From Candidatus Rubneribacter avistercoris (GTDB taxonomy: Bacteria; Actinomycetota; Coriobacteriia; Coriobacteriales; Eggerthellaceae), in NCBI GenBank assembly GCA_019115845.1, contig DXCU01000052.1, positions 1 through 64,000 on the forward strand: DNA of 64,000 nucleotides. Reading direction: 5' to 3'. Of this stretch, positions 34,801-44,131 are shown one piece after another (positions within the stretch are counted from its first letter, which is position 1; each line of letters starts with the position of its first letter). Under the pieces are notes generated by a model. That model was not told the DNA's origin and made no database searches. It saw only the letters and a list, made by a program, of their open reading frames with translations. A program made the translations under genes and the position numbers.

Positions 34801-35079
34801 GTTGTAGCTTTGGAACACGAAGCCGATGCGGTTGTTGCGGTAGGTGTCCCAGTCGCGGTCTTTGTACTGTTCGGTGGACACGCCGTCGATGATGAGGTTG
34901 CCCGCATCGTAATGGTCGAGTCCTCCCACAATGTTGAGCAGCGTGGTCTTGCCCGAGCCCGAGGGGCCAAGGATTGCCACGAACTCGTTGTCGCGGAAGG
35001 ACACCGACACGTGGTCGAGCGCGGTCTGGGTGAAGTTGGCCGTGGTGTAGGACTTGCATATATTGAGCAGTTGGAGCAT
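31816..35079 (-). CDS. ABC transporter with fused ATPase and FtsX-type permease (MacB-like)
   Basis: 1087 residues. The N-terminal ATPase has Walker [10 protein letters not shown], signature [15 protein letters not shown] and Walker [15 protein letters not shown] membrane helix near residues 270-290 is followed by a large extracytoplasmic domain of about 600 residues, then three C-terminal helices with [20 protein letters not shown], the FtsX permease hallmark. Transporters of this type move peptides or drugs, or transmit mechanical force. The soluble domain contains a Met/Gln-rich helical stretch ([20 protein letters not shown]) predicted to be coiled coil. No two-component regulator is adjacent. 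Confidence 0.92.
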   Translation of the reverse strand: MLQLLNICKSYTTANFTQTALDHVSVSFRDNEFVAILGPSGSGKTTLLNIVGGLDHYDAGNLIIDGVSTEQYKDRDWDTYRNNRIGFVFQSYNLIPHQTVLSNVELALTLSGVSRAERRERAIEALQKVGLGDHVNKKPSQLSGGQMQRVAIARALINDPEILLADEPTGALDSKTSVQIMDLLTEIANDRLVIMVTHNPELAEQYATRIVTLADGVIKSDTDPFDPGLDGMPASDKPVRKTSMSFLTALSLSFNNLMTKKGRTLMTAFAGSIGIIGIAAILALANGVNNYIKTVEEDTLSEYPLQIQSSGFDMTSMMLGASVEAGETAASAEEGGDESVHVTEMVTNMFSSIGSNDLASLKEYLDSGQSGIEQYTSTIEYSYDVTPQLFSSNTENLRQVNPDTSFSALGLGSATSSNSMMSTMMSTDVFYEMPSDPALYEDQYDIKAGRWPESYNECVLVLTSSGSISDFMLYTLGLRDVSELDSMVRQFAAEEEVTTPDDLGQPSYDDILNVTFKLVNACDYYAYDEGYGVWTDRSDDDAYMRELVANGEDVRIVGIVQPGEDGPTMLGSGTIYYPASLTEHVVEQAAASRIVQDQLADPSVNVFTGKPFGEEDDREDGFDMESLFTIDGSKLQAAFTIDQSALTSGMSGLSLDLSGLSLNAGSLPAFDASGISVDPGGIDLGGMMDFSDLKLDLSTVQPSMDTEKVQAAMAEVMGGFSEWYREWMITAEGPTDLDAALQAYFASAEVQEKLATAIRDSIDMEQAGAALEAQLQAQLSEKMQQAVPAMAQELQGQLQSSVQTAMSSYMQTVMTSYMQQMSSAIQTQVSTAMQQSMSQLSANMANAMSIDEAAFADAFQMNMSEEELGALMMSLMSTEEASYDGNLKKLGYADFAKPAGIDIYPVDFESKEQVVAILDAYNDRMVADSQDDKVITYTDFVGALMSSVTDIVNMISYVLVAFVAISLVVSSIMIGVITYISVLERKKEIGILRSIGASKRDISRVFNAETIIVGLTAGIIGIGLTLLGCIPVNAIVYSLFDVPNVALLPWQAAVVLIAISVLLTFVAGLFPSSAASRKDPVEALRSE

Positions 35080-35346
35080 GGAATGCCTTTCGGCGCGCGG
35101 TTCGCCTCGCCGGGACGGGGGCCGCGCGTCTCGCCCCCGCCCTGCGCGCGTCCGTTGCGCATAGGTAAGTGTATCGTTTACTCATGGTAGATTTTCCTCG
35201 AGCGTTCCCGCCGGGAATGCGCAATCTTCATCGAGTTTACCGAACGGTTACTTTTCGGGGGCTTCTGTCTGCGCGCGTTGGGATTCCCGCGCGGACGAAA
35301 TGAGGCATAATAGGCGCGAAACATCCAACGATGAAAGGCGGCGCGC

Positions 35347-36885
35347 ATGGAACGAGAGACGGCGTGGAAAAGGTACGGCGAGACAGAGCTTGAGGAGTTG
35401 GAGCGCCTGGCCGCAGGCTACATCGACTTCATCTCCGAGAACAAGACCGAGCGCGAGTGCGCCCGAACGGCGGTTGCGATGGCGAAGGAGCGCGGATACG
35501 TGAGCCTTAACGAGGCGGTGCGCGCGGGACGGCCGCTCAAAGCGGGCGACAAGGTGTGGGCGCTTCTGCACGGCAAGGCGCTCATCTTGGTGCAGCTGGG
35601 TTCCGCTCCGCTGGAGCGGGGCCTCAACATCTTGGGGGCGCATATCGACAGTCCGCGCCTGGACATCAAGCAGAATCCCCTGTACGAGGCGAGCGACTTC
35701 GCGTTGCTGGACACGCATTACTACGGCGGCATCAAGCACTACCAGTGGGTGACGCTGCCCTTGGCCCTGCACGGCGTGGTGGCCAAAACCGATGGGAGCG
35801 TGGTGGACGTGCGGGTGGGCGACGACCCGGACGACCCCGTGTTCTGCGTGACCGACTTGCTCATTCATCTGGCGAACAAGCAGATGGGCAAGAAGGCGTC
35901 GGACGTGGTGGAAGGCGAGGCGCTTGATGTGCTGGTGGGCAATCGGCCGCTGGTGATCGGCGAGGGCATGGGTGACGCTGCGGGTGCGGGCGATGACGCG
36001 CGGGGCGAGGACGCGGGTGCGGCCGGCGCGGATGCGGCTGGCGCAGGCGCGGCTGCGTCCGGCGGGGACGCGAAGGGCGAGGGCGCGTCCGGGAAAGGCG
36101 CGTCCGGCGAGGGCGCGAAGGAGCCGGTGAAGGCGTTCGCCCTCAAGCTGCTCGCCGACAAGTACGGCATTGCGGAGGAGGACTTCCTCTCGGCGGAGCT
36201 GGAGGTGGTGCCGGCCGGCCGCGCGCGCGAGCTGGGGTTCGACCGCAGCATGGTCATAGGCTACGGGCAGGACGACCGTGTGTGCGCCTACACCTCGCTT
36301 ATGGCACAACTGGCCGTGGCCGATTGCGCGCTTGAGAAGGCCGCCGTCTGCATCCTGGTGGACAAAGAGGAGATAGGCAGCGTGGGCGCCACGGGCATGA
36401 CCTCGCGGTTCTTCGAGAACACGATGGCCGAGATCATGGAGCTGGCGGGCGAGGGCGGGCCCTTGCCGCTGCGCCGGGCGCTGGCGGCTTCCAGCATGCT
36501 GTCCTCGGACGTGTCGGCCGGGTTCGATCCTGCGCACGCTGATGTGTTCGAGGCGAAGAACACGGCGTATCTGGGCCGCGGCCTGGTGTTCAACAAGTAC
36601 ACGGGCGCGCGCGGCAAAAGCGGCAGCAACGATGCGAGCGCCGAGTTCGTGGCGCGCGTGCGCCGCGTGATGGACGAGGCGGGCGTGGCGTTTCAGACGG
36701 CCGAGCTGGGCCGCGTGGACGCGGGCGGCGGCGGGACCATCGCCTACATCCCGGCCGAGTACGGCATGGACGTCATCGATTCCGGCGTGGCGGTGCTTTC
36801 CATGCACAGCCCGTGGGAGGTGACGAGCAAGGCCGACATCTACGAGGCGCGCAAGGGCTACGAGGCGTTTCTGCGCAATGCGTAG
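35347..36885 (+). CDS. M18-family aminopeptidase with a low-complexity insert
   Basis: 512 residues. Metal-site segments are LGAHIDSPRLDIKQNP, HYYGGIKHYQWV, VDKEEIGSVGATGMTS and the C-terminal VAVLSMHSPWEVTSKAD. M18 enzymes are cytosolic zinc peptidases that remove N-terminal, often acidic, residues. Residues about 208-260 are an Ala/Gly/Asp-rich stretch (GDAAGAGDDARGEDAG and similar) with no counterpart in typical members. It probably forms a flexible surface loop. GAAAGGCGGCGCGC precedes the ATG. Confidence 0.9.
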   Translation: MERETAWKRYGETELEELERLAAGYIDFISENKTERECARTAVAMAKERGYVSLNEAVRAGRPLKAGDKVWALLHGKALILVQLGSAPLERGLNILGAHIDSPRLDIKQNPLYEASDFALLDTHYYGGIKHYQWVTLPLALHGVVAKTDGSVVDVRVGDDPDDPVFCVTDLLIHLANKQMGKKASDVVEGEALDVLVGNRPLVIGEGMGDAAGAGDDARGEDAGAAGADAAGAGAAASGGDAKGEGASGKGASGEGAKEPVKAFALKLLADKYGIAEEDFLSAELEVVPAGRARELGFDRSMVIGYGQDDRVCAYTSLMAQLAVADCALEKAAVCILVDKEEIGSVGATGMTSRFFENTMAEIMELAGEGGPLPLRRALAASSMLSSDVSAGFDPAHADVFEAKNTAYLGRGLVFNKYTGARGKSGSNDASAEFVARVRRVMDEAGVAFQTAELGRVDAGGGGTIAYIPAEYGMDVIDSGVAVLSMHSPWEVTSKADIYEARKGYEAFLRNA

Positions 36886-36966
36886 GGCTTGCGGCGGGGC
36901 GAGATAGGCGCGAAGCGGCAGACGGGCGCGACGACGGACGGGGTGCGGCGGACGGATGCAACACGA

Positions 36967-37001
36967 CAGGTCTGGCGGGCAGACCCGGCCCGCCAGACCT
37001 G
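36967..37001. terminator. Bidirectional hairpin between convergent genes
   Basis: CAGGTCTGGCGGGC and GCCCGCCAGACCTG form a perfect 14-bp stem with a 7-nt loop. It lies between the aminopeptidase (+) and the MFS gene (-). Confidence 0.75.
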
Positions 37002-37105
37002 CCCTCCTTGCCGCGCGCCATCGGTTAGGGCCGCAATCCGAACCGCCGGTTGAGCTTGGATCGCAAACGCACCGGGGTTGGCGCGCCCGCCCGCGCCGCC
37101 TGCCG

Positions 37106-38440
37106 TCAGCTCGCGTCGCCCTTCTCGTCGCTTGTCTCCCCGGTTTCGTCCAAAAGGCGGATGCCCTTGCTGGCCGCAGCCGCCACGCAGGCGACAACGA
37201 TGAGGACGCCGCAGATCAGAAACCAGTTCGCAATTCCCACGGCCTCGGCCGCAAACCCCGAAAACGACAGTCCCACAGGTGCCGCAAGCGACGATCCGGT
37301 CAAAAAGATGCCCATCACGCGGCCTGTCTTCTCCTCCGGCGTGCGCCTTTGCATGATGGGTAGGATGGGCGCGTTGTAGCAGCCCAGGGCTGCGGCTGCC
37401 ACTCCCATGAGCACGGCGAACAAGGGGAATTGGTCGTGCTGCAAAAGCCCGCATCCGGCGAGAGCCAGCCCCGTCGCCGCGCCTGATGCGATGATGACCG
37501 GCGCAAGGCGCCTCTTGCCGCCCCAGGCAAACGCGACGGCCGATCCCGCCAGCATGCCGACGCCGAACACGGCCTCCACAAGAGATGCCTGGTATCCGTC
37601 GCCGCCGAAGTGCTGGTAGGTCATGAGCGGGGCGAGCGAGCTTGCGGGCATGAGCAGAAGCATCGTTGCCATGACGAACAGCATGAGGCTGCGAAGCCCC
37701 CGGTCGTGCAGGACGAACGAGGCGCCCTCGCGCAGGTCGGCCAGGACGCTTTGCCGCGATGCGTCGGACCGTTCGGGCGTTGGGATGCGTGCGATGGTCA
37801 GGCAGGCGCAGGCGACGGCTGCGCAGGCGGCGTCGAGCAGCATAACGCCGTGGAATCCCACCACGTTGTACAGCAGGATGCCGAGCGCTGGCCCCGCGAT
37901 GGCGGAGAGGCTGGTGAGCGCTTGGTCCAGGGTGTTGATGCGCACAAGCTGGTCGGCGGGCACCAGGCGGGGCATGGCGGCGGTGAGCGCCGGCCCGTGG
38001 AACGCCTGCGCCGAAGCGCGCACGGCCAAAAGCGCCAGCATGAGCGGCACGTTGACGATCCCGATCACGGCGCAGATAGCGAGCACGAGCGAGAACAGCC
38101 CGGCCGTGCCGTCGGCAATGATCATGACCTTCTTGCGGTTGAGTCGGTCTGCCGCCACGCCGCCAAGAGGCGAGAGCAGCGCGACGGGCAGAAGCGATGC
38201 CGCCGAGGCGAGCGAGAGCCACACGGGCGAGGACGTGGTCTCGGTGACGAACCAGATGGCGGCGAAGCTGGCCGCGCAGGTGGCGAACACGGAGACGGCC
38301 TGCCCGCACCAGATGACGGCCACGCGGGCCAGCCAGTTCGCGGGCAGCGGGTTGCCCTTGGCGTCCAGCGGCGTGTGCGGGTCTTCAGGGTTTTCGGGAT
38401 GCGCGGGGGAGGGGGCTGCGTCGGTCGGTGCCTTGTTCAC
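37106..38440 (-). CDS. MFS transporter (multidrug-type exporter)
   Basis: 444 residues with about 12 membrane segments. The loop motif GGVAADRLNRKKVMI after segment 2 is the MFS motif A. A VRASAQAFHGPALTAAMPRLV segment and the overall layout fit the enterobactin/macrolide-exporter type. GTG 38440 is chosen for AAAGGAAC upstream; the frame continues upstream to 39463 but overlaps the divergent MerR gene. The promoter carries a MerR-type dyad, so expression is probably switched on when the divergent regulator binds a drug-like ligand. Confidence 0.9.
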   Translation of the reverse strand: MNKAPTDAAPSPAHPENPEDPHTPLDAKGNPLPANWLARVAVIWCGQAVSVFATCAASFAAIWFVTETTSSPVWLSLASAASLLPVALLSPLGGVAADRLNRKKVMIIADGTAGLFSLVLAICAVIGIVNVPLMLALLAVRASAQAFHGPALTAAMPRLVPADQLVRINTLDQALTSLSAIAGPALGILLYNVVGFHGVMLLDAACAAVACACLTIARIPTPERSDASRQSVLADLREGASFVLHDRGLRSLMLFVMATMLLLMPASSLAPLMTYQHFGGDGYQASLVEAVFGVGMLAGSAVAFAWGGKRRLAPVIIASGAATGLALAGCGLLQHDQFPLFAVLMGVAAAALGCYNAPILPIMQRRTPEEKTGRVMGIFLTGSSLAAPVGLSFSGFAAEAVGIANWFLICGVLIVVACVAAAASKGIRLLDETGETSDEKGDAS

Positions 38441-38475
38441 GCGGGTTCCTTTCGTCTTGCGGTCGTTTCGCAGCC

Positions 38476-38506
38476 ACCCTAAACTATGGGGTAACACCAT
38501 AGTCAA
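38476..38506 (-). promoter_or_regulatory. MerR-type promoter and operator for the MFS gene
   Basis: On the minus strand, -35 TTGACT (38501-38506) and -10 TAGGGT (38476-38481) are separated by 19 bp, the overlong spacer typical of MerR-activated promoters. A dyad ACTATGG-N7-CCATAGT (38483-38503) fills the spacer. Confidence 0.8.
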
Positions 38507-38596
38507 GCGGGAATGCGGGAATGCGCGGACATGCGAACGTGCGGGCGCGTAAACGCGCGGCGCGGGAATCCTGCGGTATTGGAAGGGAGGACGCAG

Positions 38597-39700
38597 GTGC
38601 AAGAGCTCATGAAAGCGGGGGAGTTCGCGCGGTTTTGCCGCACGACGAAGGAGACGCTGCGCCACTACGATCGCATCGGGCTTCTGCGCCCTGCCGTGCG
38701 CGCCGAAAACGGGTACCGGCTGTACTCGTATTTCCAATTTTTGGACTACATGCTGGTGTCGGCGCTGCAAAGCTCGGGCGCGTCGCTTGGGGAGGTTCGG
38801 GAGTACCTGGCGCAGCCCGACGATCCGCGGCTGCACGGCATGCTGGAGGAGCGCGTGGGCCTCATGGACCAGCAGATCCGCGAGCTGCAGGTGAGGCGAG
38901 AGGTGCTGCGTCGCACGCTCGACCGCAGCGCGACGCTGCGGGAGTGGCTGGACGATGCCGGGGCTGGCGGAAGCGATGCACCTGATGGGCGCGTTGCGCT
39001 CGGCGAGGACAGCGCGCCAGGCGAGCGCGGCGATGCGCACGTTGCGGGTGGCGATGCGTACGACGAGGCCGCTGTATCCAGCGAGCGCAGCGCATTCGAC
39101 ATGCGCGGCGGCACGGCCGTCGGGCGCACTGCCGTGCCTGACGGCGCCGACTCGCCCGAGATCGCGTCGTTCGGCCCGGATGCGGGGCGCGTCCACCGCA
39201 CGCCGGAGGGGCACCGGTGGCGCGTGAGCGCCTGCGCCGAGGAGTACTTCCTTGAAACGCCCTCGCCGTACAGCGAGGATGCCGAGGATGCGTTCCTCTC
39301 CGCCGTCAACGAGCACATGGACTACTGCCAGGCCTTCGGGGCGGGGGTGGAGTTTCTGGGTAGCTACCGGGTGGAGGCGTCGTGCGTGGCAACAGGCGAC
39401 TACGCGAAGGGCCTGCACTTGGACATGCGCCTGGTGCGACGCGTGGAGTCGGATCGTCTGCACGTGAAGCCGGCCGGAATCTACCTGCGTTGGCTGAACC
39501 GCATCGACTTGGCGGACGCTCGGCGCAACCCCGACGCCCCCAACCCCCTGTTCGCCGCCTACGACGCCCTGCGCGCGTTCGCTCGGGAGCAGGGCTGGCG
39601 CCTGTCGGGAGATCTGTACGATGCCGAGCTGTCCCTGTACTCCGGCAACCCCGACGCCCCCGTGTACACCGAAGCCTCCATGCGGGTGTCTCCCGCCTGA
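38597..39700 (+). CDS. MerR-family transcriptional regulator with effector-binding domain
   Basis: 367 residues. The N-terminal helix-turn-helix (FARFCRTTKETLRHYDRIGLLRP, ENGYRLYSYFQF) and coiled coil are typical of MerR. An unusually long low-complexity linker (about residues 118-200, rich in Ala, Asp, Gly and Ser) leads to a C-terminal GyrI-like ligand domain. It is divergent from the MFS exporter, and its presumed operator lies between them. GTG 38597 with GGGAGG six bases upstream is favoured; ATG 38609 is possible. It likely activates the exporter on binding a cationic or hydrophobic compound. Confidence 0.88.
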   Translation: MQELMKAGEFARFCRTTKETLRHYDRIGLLRPAVRAENGYRLYSYFQFLDYMLVSALQSSGASLGEVREYLAQPDDPRLHGMLEERVGLMDQQIRELQVRREVLRRTLDRSATLREWLDDAGAGGSDAPDGRVALGEDSAPGERGDAHVAGGDAYDEAAVSSERSAFDMRGGTAVGRTAVPDGADSPEIASFGPDAGRVHRTPEGHRWRVSACAEEYFLETPSPYSEDAEDAFLSAVNEHMDYCQAFGAGVEFLGSYRVEASCVATGDYAKGLHLDMRLVRRVESDRLHVKPAGIYLRWLNRIDLADARRNPDAPNPLFAAYDALRAFAREQGWRLSGDLYDAELSLYSGNPDAPVYTEASMRVSPA

Positions 39701-39800
39701 TTTGGCCGGTCTTGTCGGCGTCTCCGTCCGGCTCGCCTCCGCCCCGCTCCCTTTGCGTGCTCCTTGCTAAGCGCTCTGCCGACTGGCGGCTTTTGCGGGT

Positions 39801-41345
39801 TTACAGGTTGGAGGCTGCGTGCCGCGCTGCCGTTCGGCCGGAATGGACGTTGCAGGCGTTCGTGCCGCCCGGCATCCAGATCGTGTACTCGCTCGCCCAG
39901 AGCATCGCTCCGTCGTTGCCCACGGCGTAAAGGCCCGGTATTGGCTCCTTCGTGCTTCGCAGGGCCCGGTAGTCCAGGTCGGTGCACACGCCTGCGAACG
40001 AGCAGAGGATGAGGTGGCTCGAGCGGATGATGGTGAAGGGGGCGTTCTCTATCTTCCAGAGGAACTCCGCGCCTTTGCCGTAGTGGCTGTCGACGCCCGC
40101 CTCGGCGAAGGCGTTGTACTGGTCGATGGTCTTGCGAAGGGCGTCGGCGTCTATGCCGAGGGTGTCGGCCGCTTCTTCGAGCGTGTCGGCCTGGACGATC
40201 TCGCCGGCGTCGAGGCCTTGTTCGAACTCGGCCATGACCTCGTCCTCCGTCGCTCCGTTGCCCGTCACGTACTCGACGAACGCATCGAGGGTCCTTGAAT
40301 CCCAGACGAGGTACGTCTCGTCGTTGCCCATGGTGGTCATGTCGGCCATCGCCCAGTTCTCAAGGCAGCAGTCCTCGTTCACGAAGCGCTTGCAGTCTTG
40401 GTTGACCCACACGGCCATGGGGATGGAATCCCCCATCGTGGACGACATCAGCCCGCCCGACGTGTACGGGGGAAGGCCGTCCACCTGCATGCAAAGCTGG
40501 AACCCCGCGTTCTTCATGTTGCTCTTCGCCCCGGCGTCGAGCGCCATCTGGATGGTCGACCCGTCGTGTCCCGGATTTCCAAGCTGAATGGACTTCGAGA
40601 GGTCTATTCCGAAATCCTGCATGTAGTCGGCGTTCTCCACGAAGCCGCCTCCTGCGAGGATGACCGCTTTGGCGTTGACCTGGATGGCGCCGTCGGGTCC
40701 GTCGGCGTAGAGTCCGATGACCGCTCCCGATTCGTCTTGGATGAGGCTCGTCGCGCAGGTTTTGAGCCGTATCTCAACGCCGAGCTTGTCGCATGCGGCG
40801 AGCATGGGGGTCACGTAGCGCTCGTTGCCGCCGGCGGGGGCGCCGGTGAAGCTGTGGGCGGTGCCGTGCTCCAGGCATTCGAAGACGACGCCGTTGTCCA
40901 TAAGCCAGTCGATGTTCTCGCCGGAATGCTCGGCCAGATCCACGATGGCCGGCCCGCTGCCGCGGCATTGCGAGCTTTCGAGCTCCATGCGGACGAATTC
41001 GCCGGCGTCGGCCTCCTCTCCCTGGGCCTTCTCCATGGACGAGCCGATGCCGAAGATGCAACGGGTGAGGTTGGCGTTGCCTCCCGCGAAGTTGTTGCGC
41101 TCCAAGCAGAGGACGTGGGCCCCGTTCTGCGCCGCTTCGACGCAGGCGGCCAAGCCCGCCGCCCCCGAGCCCACGACGGCGATGTCGCAGTCGACGGTCT
41201 CCGCGATGTTCGCGGGAACGGCGGCTGCCTCGGCTGCGCCGCCCTCGCTCTTGCCGGCGGGAGCCGCGCAGCCGGCCAGACCCGCCATTGCGAGTCCCGC
41301 GCCGATCGTCGCCGCTCCCAAGAAGCTTCTTCTGGTGAGTTCCAT
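39801..41345 (-). CDS. Tat-exported FAD-dependent reductase (fumarate reductase family, no FMN domain)
   Basis: 514 residues. The signal LTRRSFLGAATIGAGLAMAGLAGC combines a Tat motif with a lipobox. FAD motif: IAVVGSGAAGLAACVEAAQNG; C-terminal flavin motif: PGLYAVGNDGAMLWAS and GGTNACNVHSGRTAARHA. Exported family members reduce unsaturated acids or other dietary and host compounds. No FMN domain and no adjacent cytochrome are present, so its electron donor must be encoded elsewhere, perhaps one of the hexahaem lipoproteins. A membrane LuxR gene (frameshifted) lies directly upstream on the same strand. GAGGAGG precedes the ATG. Confidence 0.9.
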   Translation of the reverse strand: MELTRRSFLGAATIGAGLAMAGLAGCAAPAGKSEGGAAEAAAVPANIAETVDCDIAVVGSGAAGLAACVEAAQNGAHVLCLERNNFAGGNANLTRCIFGIGSSMEKAQGEEADAGEFVRMELESSQCRGSGPAIVDLAEHSGENIDWLMDNGVVFECLEHGTAHSFTGAPAGGNERYVTPMLAACDKLGVEIRLKTCATSLIQDESGAVIGLYADGPDGAIQVNAKAVILAGGGFVENADYMQDFGIDLSKSIQLGNPGHDGSTIQMALDAGAKSNMKNAGFQLCMQVDGLPPYTSGGLMSSTMGDSIPMAVWVNQDCKRFVNEDCCLENWAMADMTTMGNDETYLVWDSRTLDAFVEYVTGNGATEDEVMAEFEQGLDAGEIVQADTLEEAADTLGIDADALRKTIDQYNAFAEAGVDSHYGKGAEFLWKIENAPFTIIRSSHLILCSFAGVCTDLDYRALRSTKEPIPGLYAVGNDGAMLWASEYTIWMPGGTNACNVHSGRTAARHAASNL

Positions 41346-41465
41346 CCCTGTTCCTCCTCGCTCGGTGTGGCCGCCGTTTTGCGGCCGCCTCCGACGGTAG
41401 GGGGAAAGGCTTCGCTCGGCATCAACCGGGCAGGCTGATTTTCCTCGCAGCCGGTGCCGTTTTTC

Positions 41466-42840
41466 TCAGCCTTGCTGAGAGGATTCCCTGTTCACGGCTT
41501 CGACAAGCTCGCGTTTGGAATGAACCCCAAATTTTTGGTAAATGTGAAGCACATGGGTTTTCACCGTGCTCATCGAAATGCACAGCTCGTTTCCCACTTC
41601 GTCGAGCTCGCGTCCTCCTACGAGAAGCGCGAGCACCTCCGTCTCGCGGCGGGTGAGGTAGAGCTCGTCGGCTACGCGTCTGAGCGTGTCGGGGGAGATC
41701 GGACCGCTCGCGTCTTCGGTGGTCGCGCCGTACGCCTCGGCTCGTTCGTTTGCCCGCACGTACTCGAAGGCGTCGTCGCGCACGCGGCCCGAGTAGAGGA
41801 TGAACGCGCTGAAGATGCATCCAGCGGCCACGGCTATGGAGATCGCCGTTTTGAGCGTTCCGTCTCCCGAGCCAAGCGTTCCGGTTATCCCAAGCAGGGT
41901 CGCGAGCATGAAAGAAGAGGTTGCGACGATGTGGGCGAGGCACACGCCCCTGATGGGATCCGTCGAGTCCTCCTCGGACGCGCGCAGCACCACCTGGAGC
42001 ATTCGCGGAACGAAGAGGCAGTCGCCGACGTTCACGATGGACATGAACGCCTCGCCCGAACTGTGTCCTGCGCCCACGAGCATGACGGGCACTGCGATGA
42101 ACAGTGCGCAGGTGATGTCCAGGGTGGATATCCTCGATGCGGAGAAAACGCGGAATTCGAGCAGCATGACCCCTGCGCCCGCAAGGACGCCGAGCGCGTA
42201 GACCATCGCCCAGTCGCAGTCGATGCTGCCGAACACGAAGGCGAACTGGGTGCCGAACGAGAAGAGCGCGAGCACGGCGACAAGCGACCAGGGGATGACG
42301 GGCGCTGCGGCTGTCCGACTGGCGGCGGGCTTGGGATCGTGCGGTTGGTGGGGTCTGCTCACCAAAGCGGAGAGAGAGCATAGGGCGGCAATCTGCATGA
42401 GCAGAGAGAACACCGTCGGCAGGGCGAAGGACACGACCGCGATGCCGAAGGCGAGCAGGATGCCCGTCATCGCGGCTTTGAGGATGTCGCGGTTCGCGGA
42501 GGAGAAGAGCACGAGGGCCTGTCCGACGAACAGGCACGCCTCGCTTGCCGAGACGAGGACGGTGGCGGTCATCACGGCGGCGGTGCCGGGTGCAAGGAAA
42601 AGCAGGAGGGCGCCCGCGCATCCGGTTGCGCCGAGGATGGCGGGGAGCGCCTTGCGCGAGAGCAGCGCGCGGAAAGCGTTGGGGCGTGCGAGGATGGCGA
42701 GCGCGACGGAGATCTTCACAAGGTAGCGTGCGATCATGAAGGGGGGGCGTGTGCATGAGCGTCGCGGACATCATGAAGTCCACGGACTCCGCAAGCGCCA
42801 TCGCTGCGATGGCGAGCGGCAGCCCTTCGAGTTTGATCAC
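41466..42840 (-). pseudogene. Membrane LuxR-type regulator with a frameshift in a G7/C7 run
   Basis: It starts at GTG 42840 with AAGGAGG five bases upstream: VIKLEGLPLAIAAMALAESV, then MSATLMHTPP. At the run of seven G on the plus strand (42741-42747) the frame is lost. The continuation, MIARYLVKISVALAILARPN to the LuxR domain (LYLTRRETEVLALLVGGREL, LCISMSTVKTHVLHIYQKFG), is in another frame. Removing one base joins them as HTPPFMIARYLVK and gives 457 residues of normal architecture. A sequencing error, a fresh mutation or slipped-strand phase variation would all look the same. It sits just upstream of the FAD reductase and is probably its regulator. Confidence 0.85.
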
Positions 42841-43592
42841 GGCCCCTCCTTTTGCGCGAGTTGGGTTGTCGGGTGGATTATACCCCTGGACGCGTTCGGT
42901 GCTTTGGGCGAGCGACGAGGCGGATGGGAGGCGAGCGGGGCAAGCGGGAAAGCGCCGGCGTTGTCTCCGTTGCCGATTGCCGCTTCGCGATGCGGGAACA
43001 TCTGTCCGTTCGGGTCGTTTTCCTTTGCTTTGCCGCTGTGCCGTGCTCGGGATTGCCGTTCGGTCGCATCCTGCTGGCGACGCCCTGCCGACAGTGCCCG
43101 ACCGGCCGTGACTGCTCGGCCGCATCCGACCGGTCGTGCCCGGCTCCGCATTCGACTGACTGGGCTTTCCCCGGCCAGTTTTTCTGTAATTGTATGCTCA
43201 GATATCATTGACTGCTTGCAAGTCGCTGGGATACTCACGAAATGGCGCGGATCGCGTTTTGTGCATGGATTTTCCCCCGGAAAAACGCGCCGAGGGGCTA
43301 GTGGCGATTTCGCTGGGATTCCCGATCTGGGAAAACTCTCTCATCGGGATGAAAGGCTGCTTCTCGAGCTGTACACAAGATGCGATCCGTGCCGCTTCGG
43401 GCGGGCCTCTATGCTAGAAACCATCCGCTGTTAAACCACCGTTGGCACGAACCGGTGTTTGCCGAATCTCGAACCGAGCCTTCCCTGGTCGGGCGCCGGG
43501 CAAGGCCCTCCCCGCCTGACGGGTAGGATTTTGCCCGGCGAACCGGCCTGGCCTCTGCCAATCCTGGTTTAACAGCGGAACGGGGGGGATAT

Positions 43593-43734
43593 TGGCGAGA
43601 AATCACCGAAGTCGGAAGATAATGCGGTCCGGACGGGCCCTCTGCCGATGATGCGCGATCGCCGACCAGGGGTTTCGCTTCCACCGTAAGGCGAAAGGGC
43701 GCCCGCGTCTTCCGACTTCGGTGATTTCTCGCCA
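43593..43734. mobile_element. 142-bp inverted-repeat element, copy B (inverted orientation)
   Basis: TGGCGAGAAATCACCGAAGT at one end and its complement at the other. The interior matches copies A and C only on the reverse strand (CCTGGTCGGCGATCGCGC), so this copy lies in the opposite orientation. Confidence 0.78.
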
Positions 43735-43929
43735 TCGGCGACCCTCCTTCTTGGCGAGCCGCCGCCGCTGCAGGCCGGGCCGGGCCCGGTGCGGGCCGCC
43801 CGGGCCGCCGCGCGCGGCGATCCCGTCCCGGCCTCGGTCGATCCTGGTTTGACAGAGAGGGGCGGCCTCTCGTGCGGTTTCGTTCGATGGGGAATTCGCA
43901 GAAAGCGCGTTTGCGACCGAAAAGGGTGT

Positions 43930-43957
43930 TCCAGCTGCTTGGTTTTACGCTACACTG
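43930..43957 (+). promoter_or_regulatory. Candidate promoter for the NSS symporter
   Basis: TTCCAG (43930-43935), a 16-bp spacer and TACACT (43952-43957). It lies 175 bp upstream of the ATG. Weak match. Confidence 0.3.
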
Positions 43958-44131
43958 CTCGCATTGCCTTTTCGCGTCTGGCGGTGGCGCGATGCGCGAG
44001 CTGCGGTCGATAAGCGCGGCGCGCGGATTGCTCCCGAAGGCGTGGCCTGCGAATCGCGGCGCGCGTCAGGACCGGGCGGCTTGCGGGCCGCGCTGCGCCG
44101 CCGTCGGACGCTTTTCGATAAGCGAGGAGCC

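Larger units (their letters stand above)
42841..44131. other. Gene-free stretch of about 1.3 kb with palindromic elements
   Basis: Contents recognised: the 142-bp element copy B (43593-43734); a pair CTGTTAAACCACCGTTGGCA (near 43426) / CCAATCCTGGTTTAACAGCG (ending near 43577) flanking it on the left; and another such end, CCTGGTTTGACAGAGAGG, near 43844. Short frames around 43190-43434 have no ribosome site or recognisable domain. A possible promoter for the NSS gene is at 43930-43957. Confidence 0.6.

Noticed and set aside
43190-43434. Short plus-strand frames in the 42.8-44.1 kb gap
   Set aside because: No start signal, no recognisable family, and flanked by repeat elements; probably non-coding.
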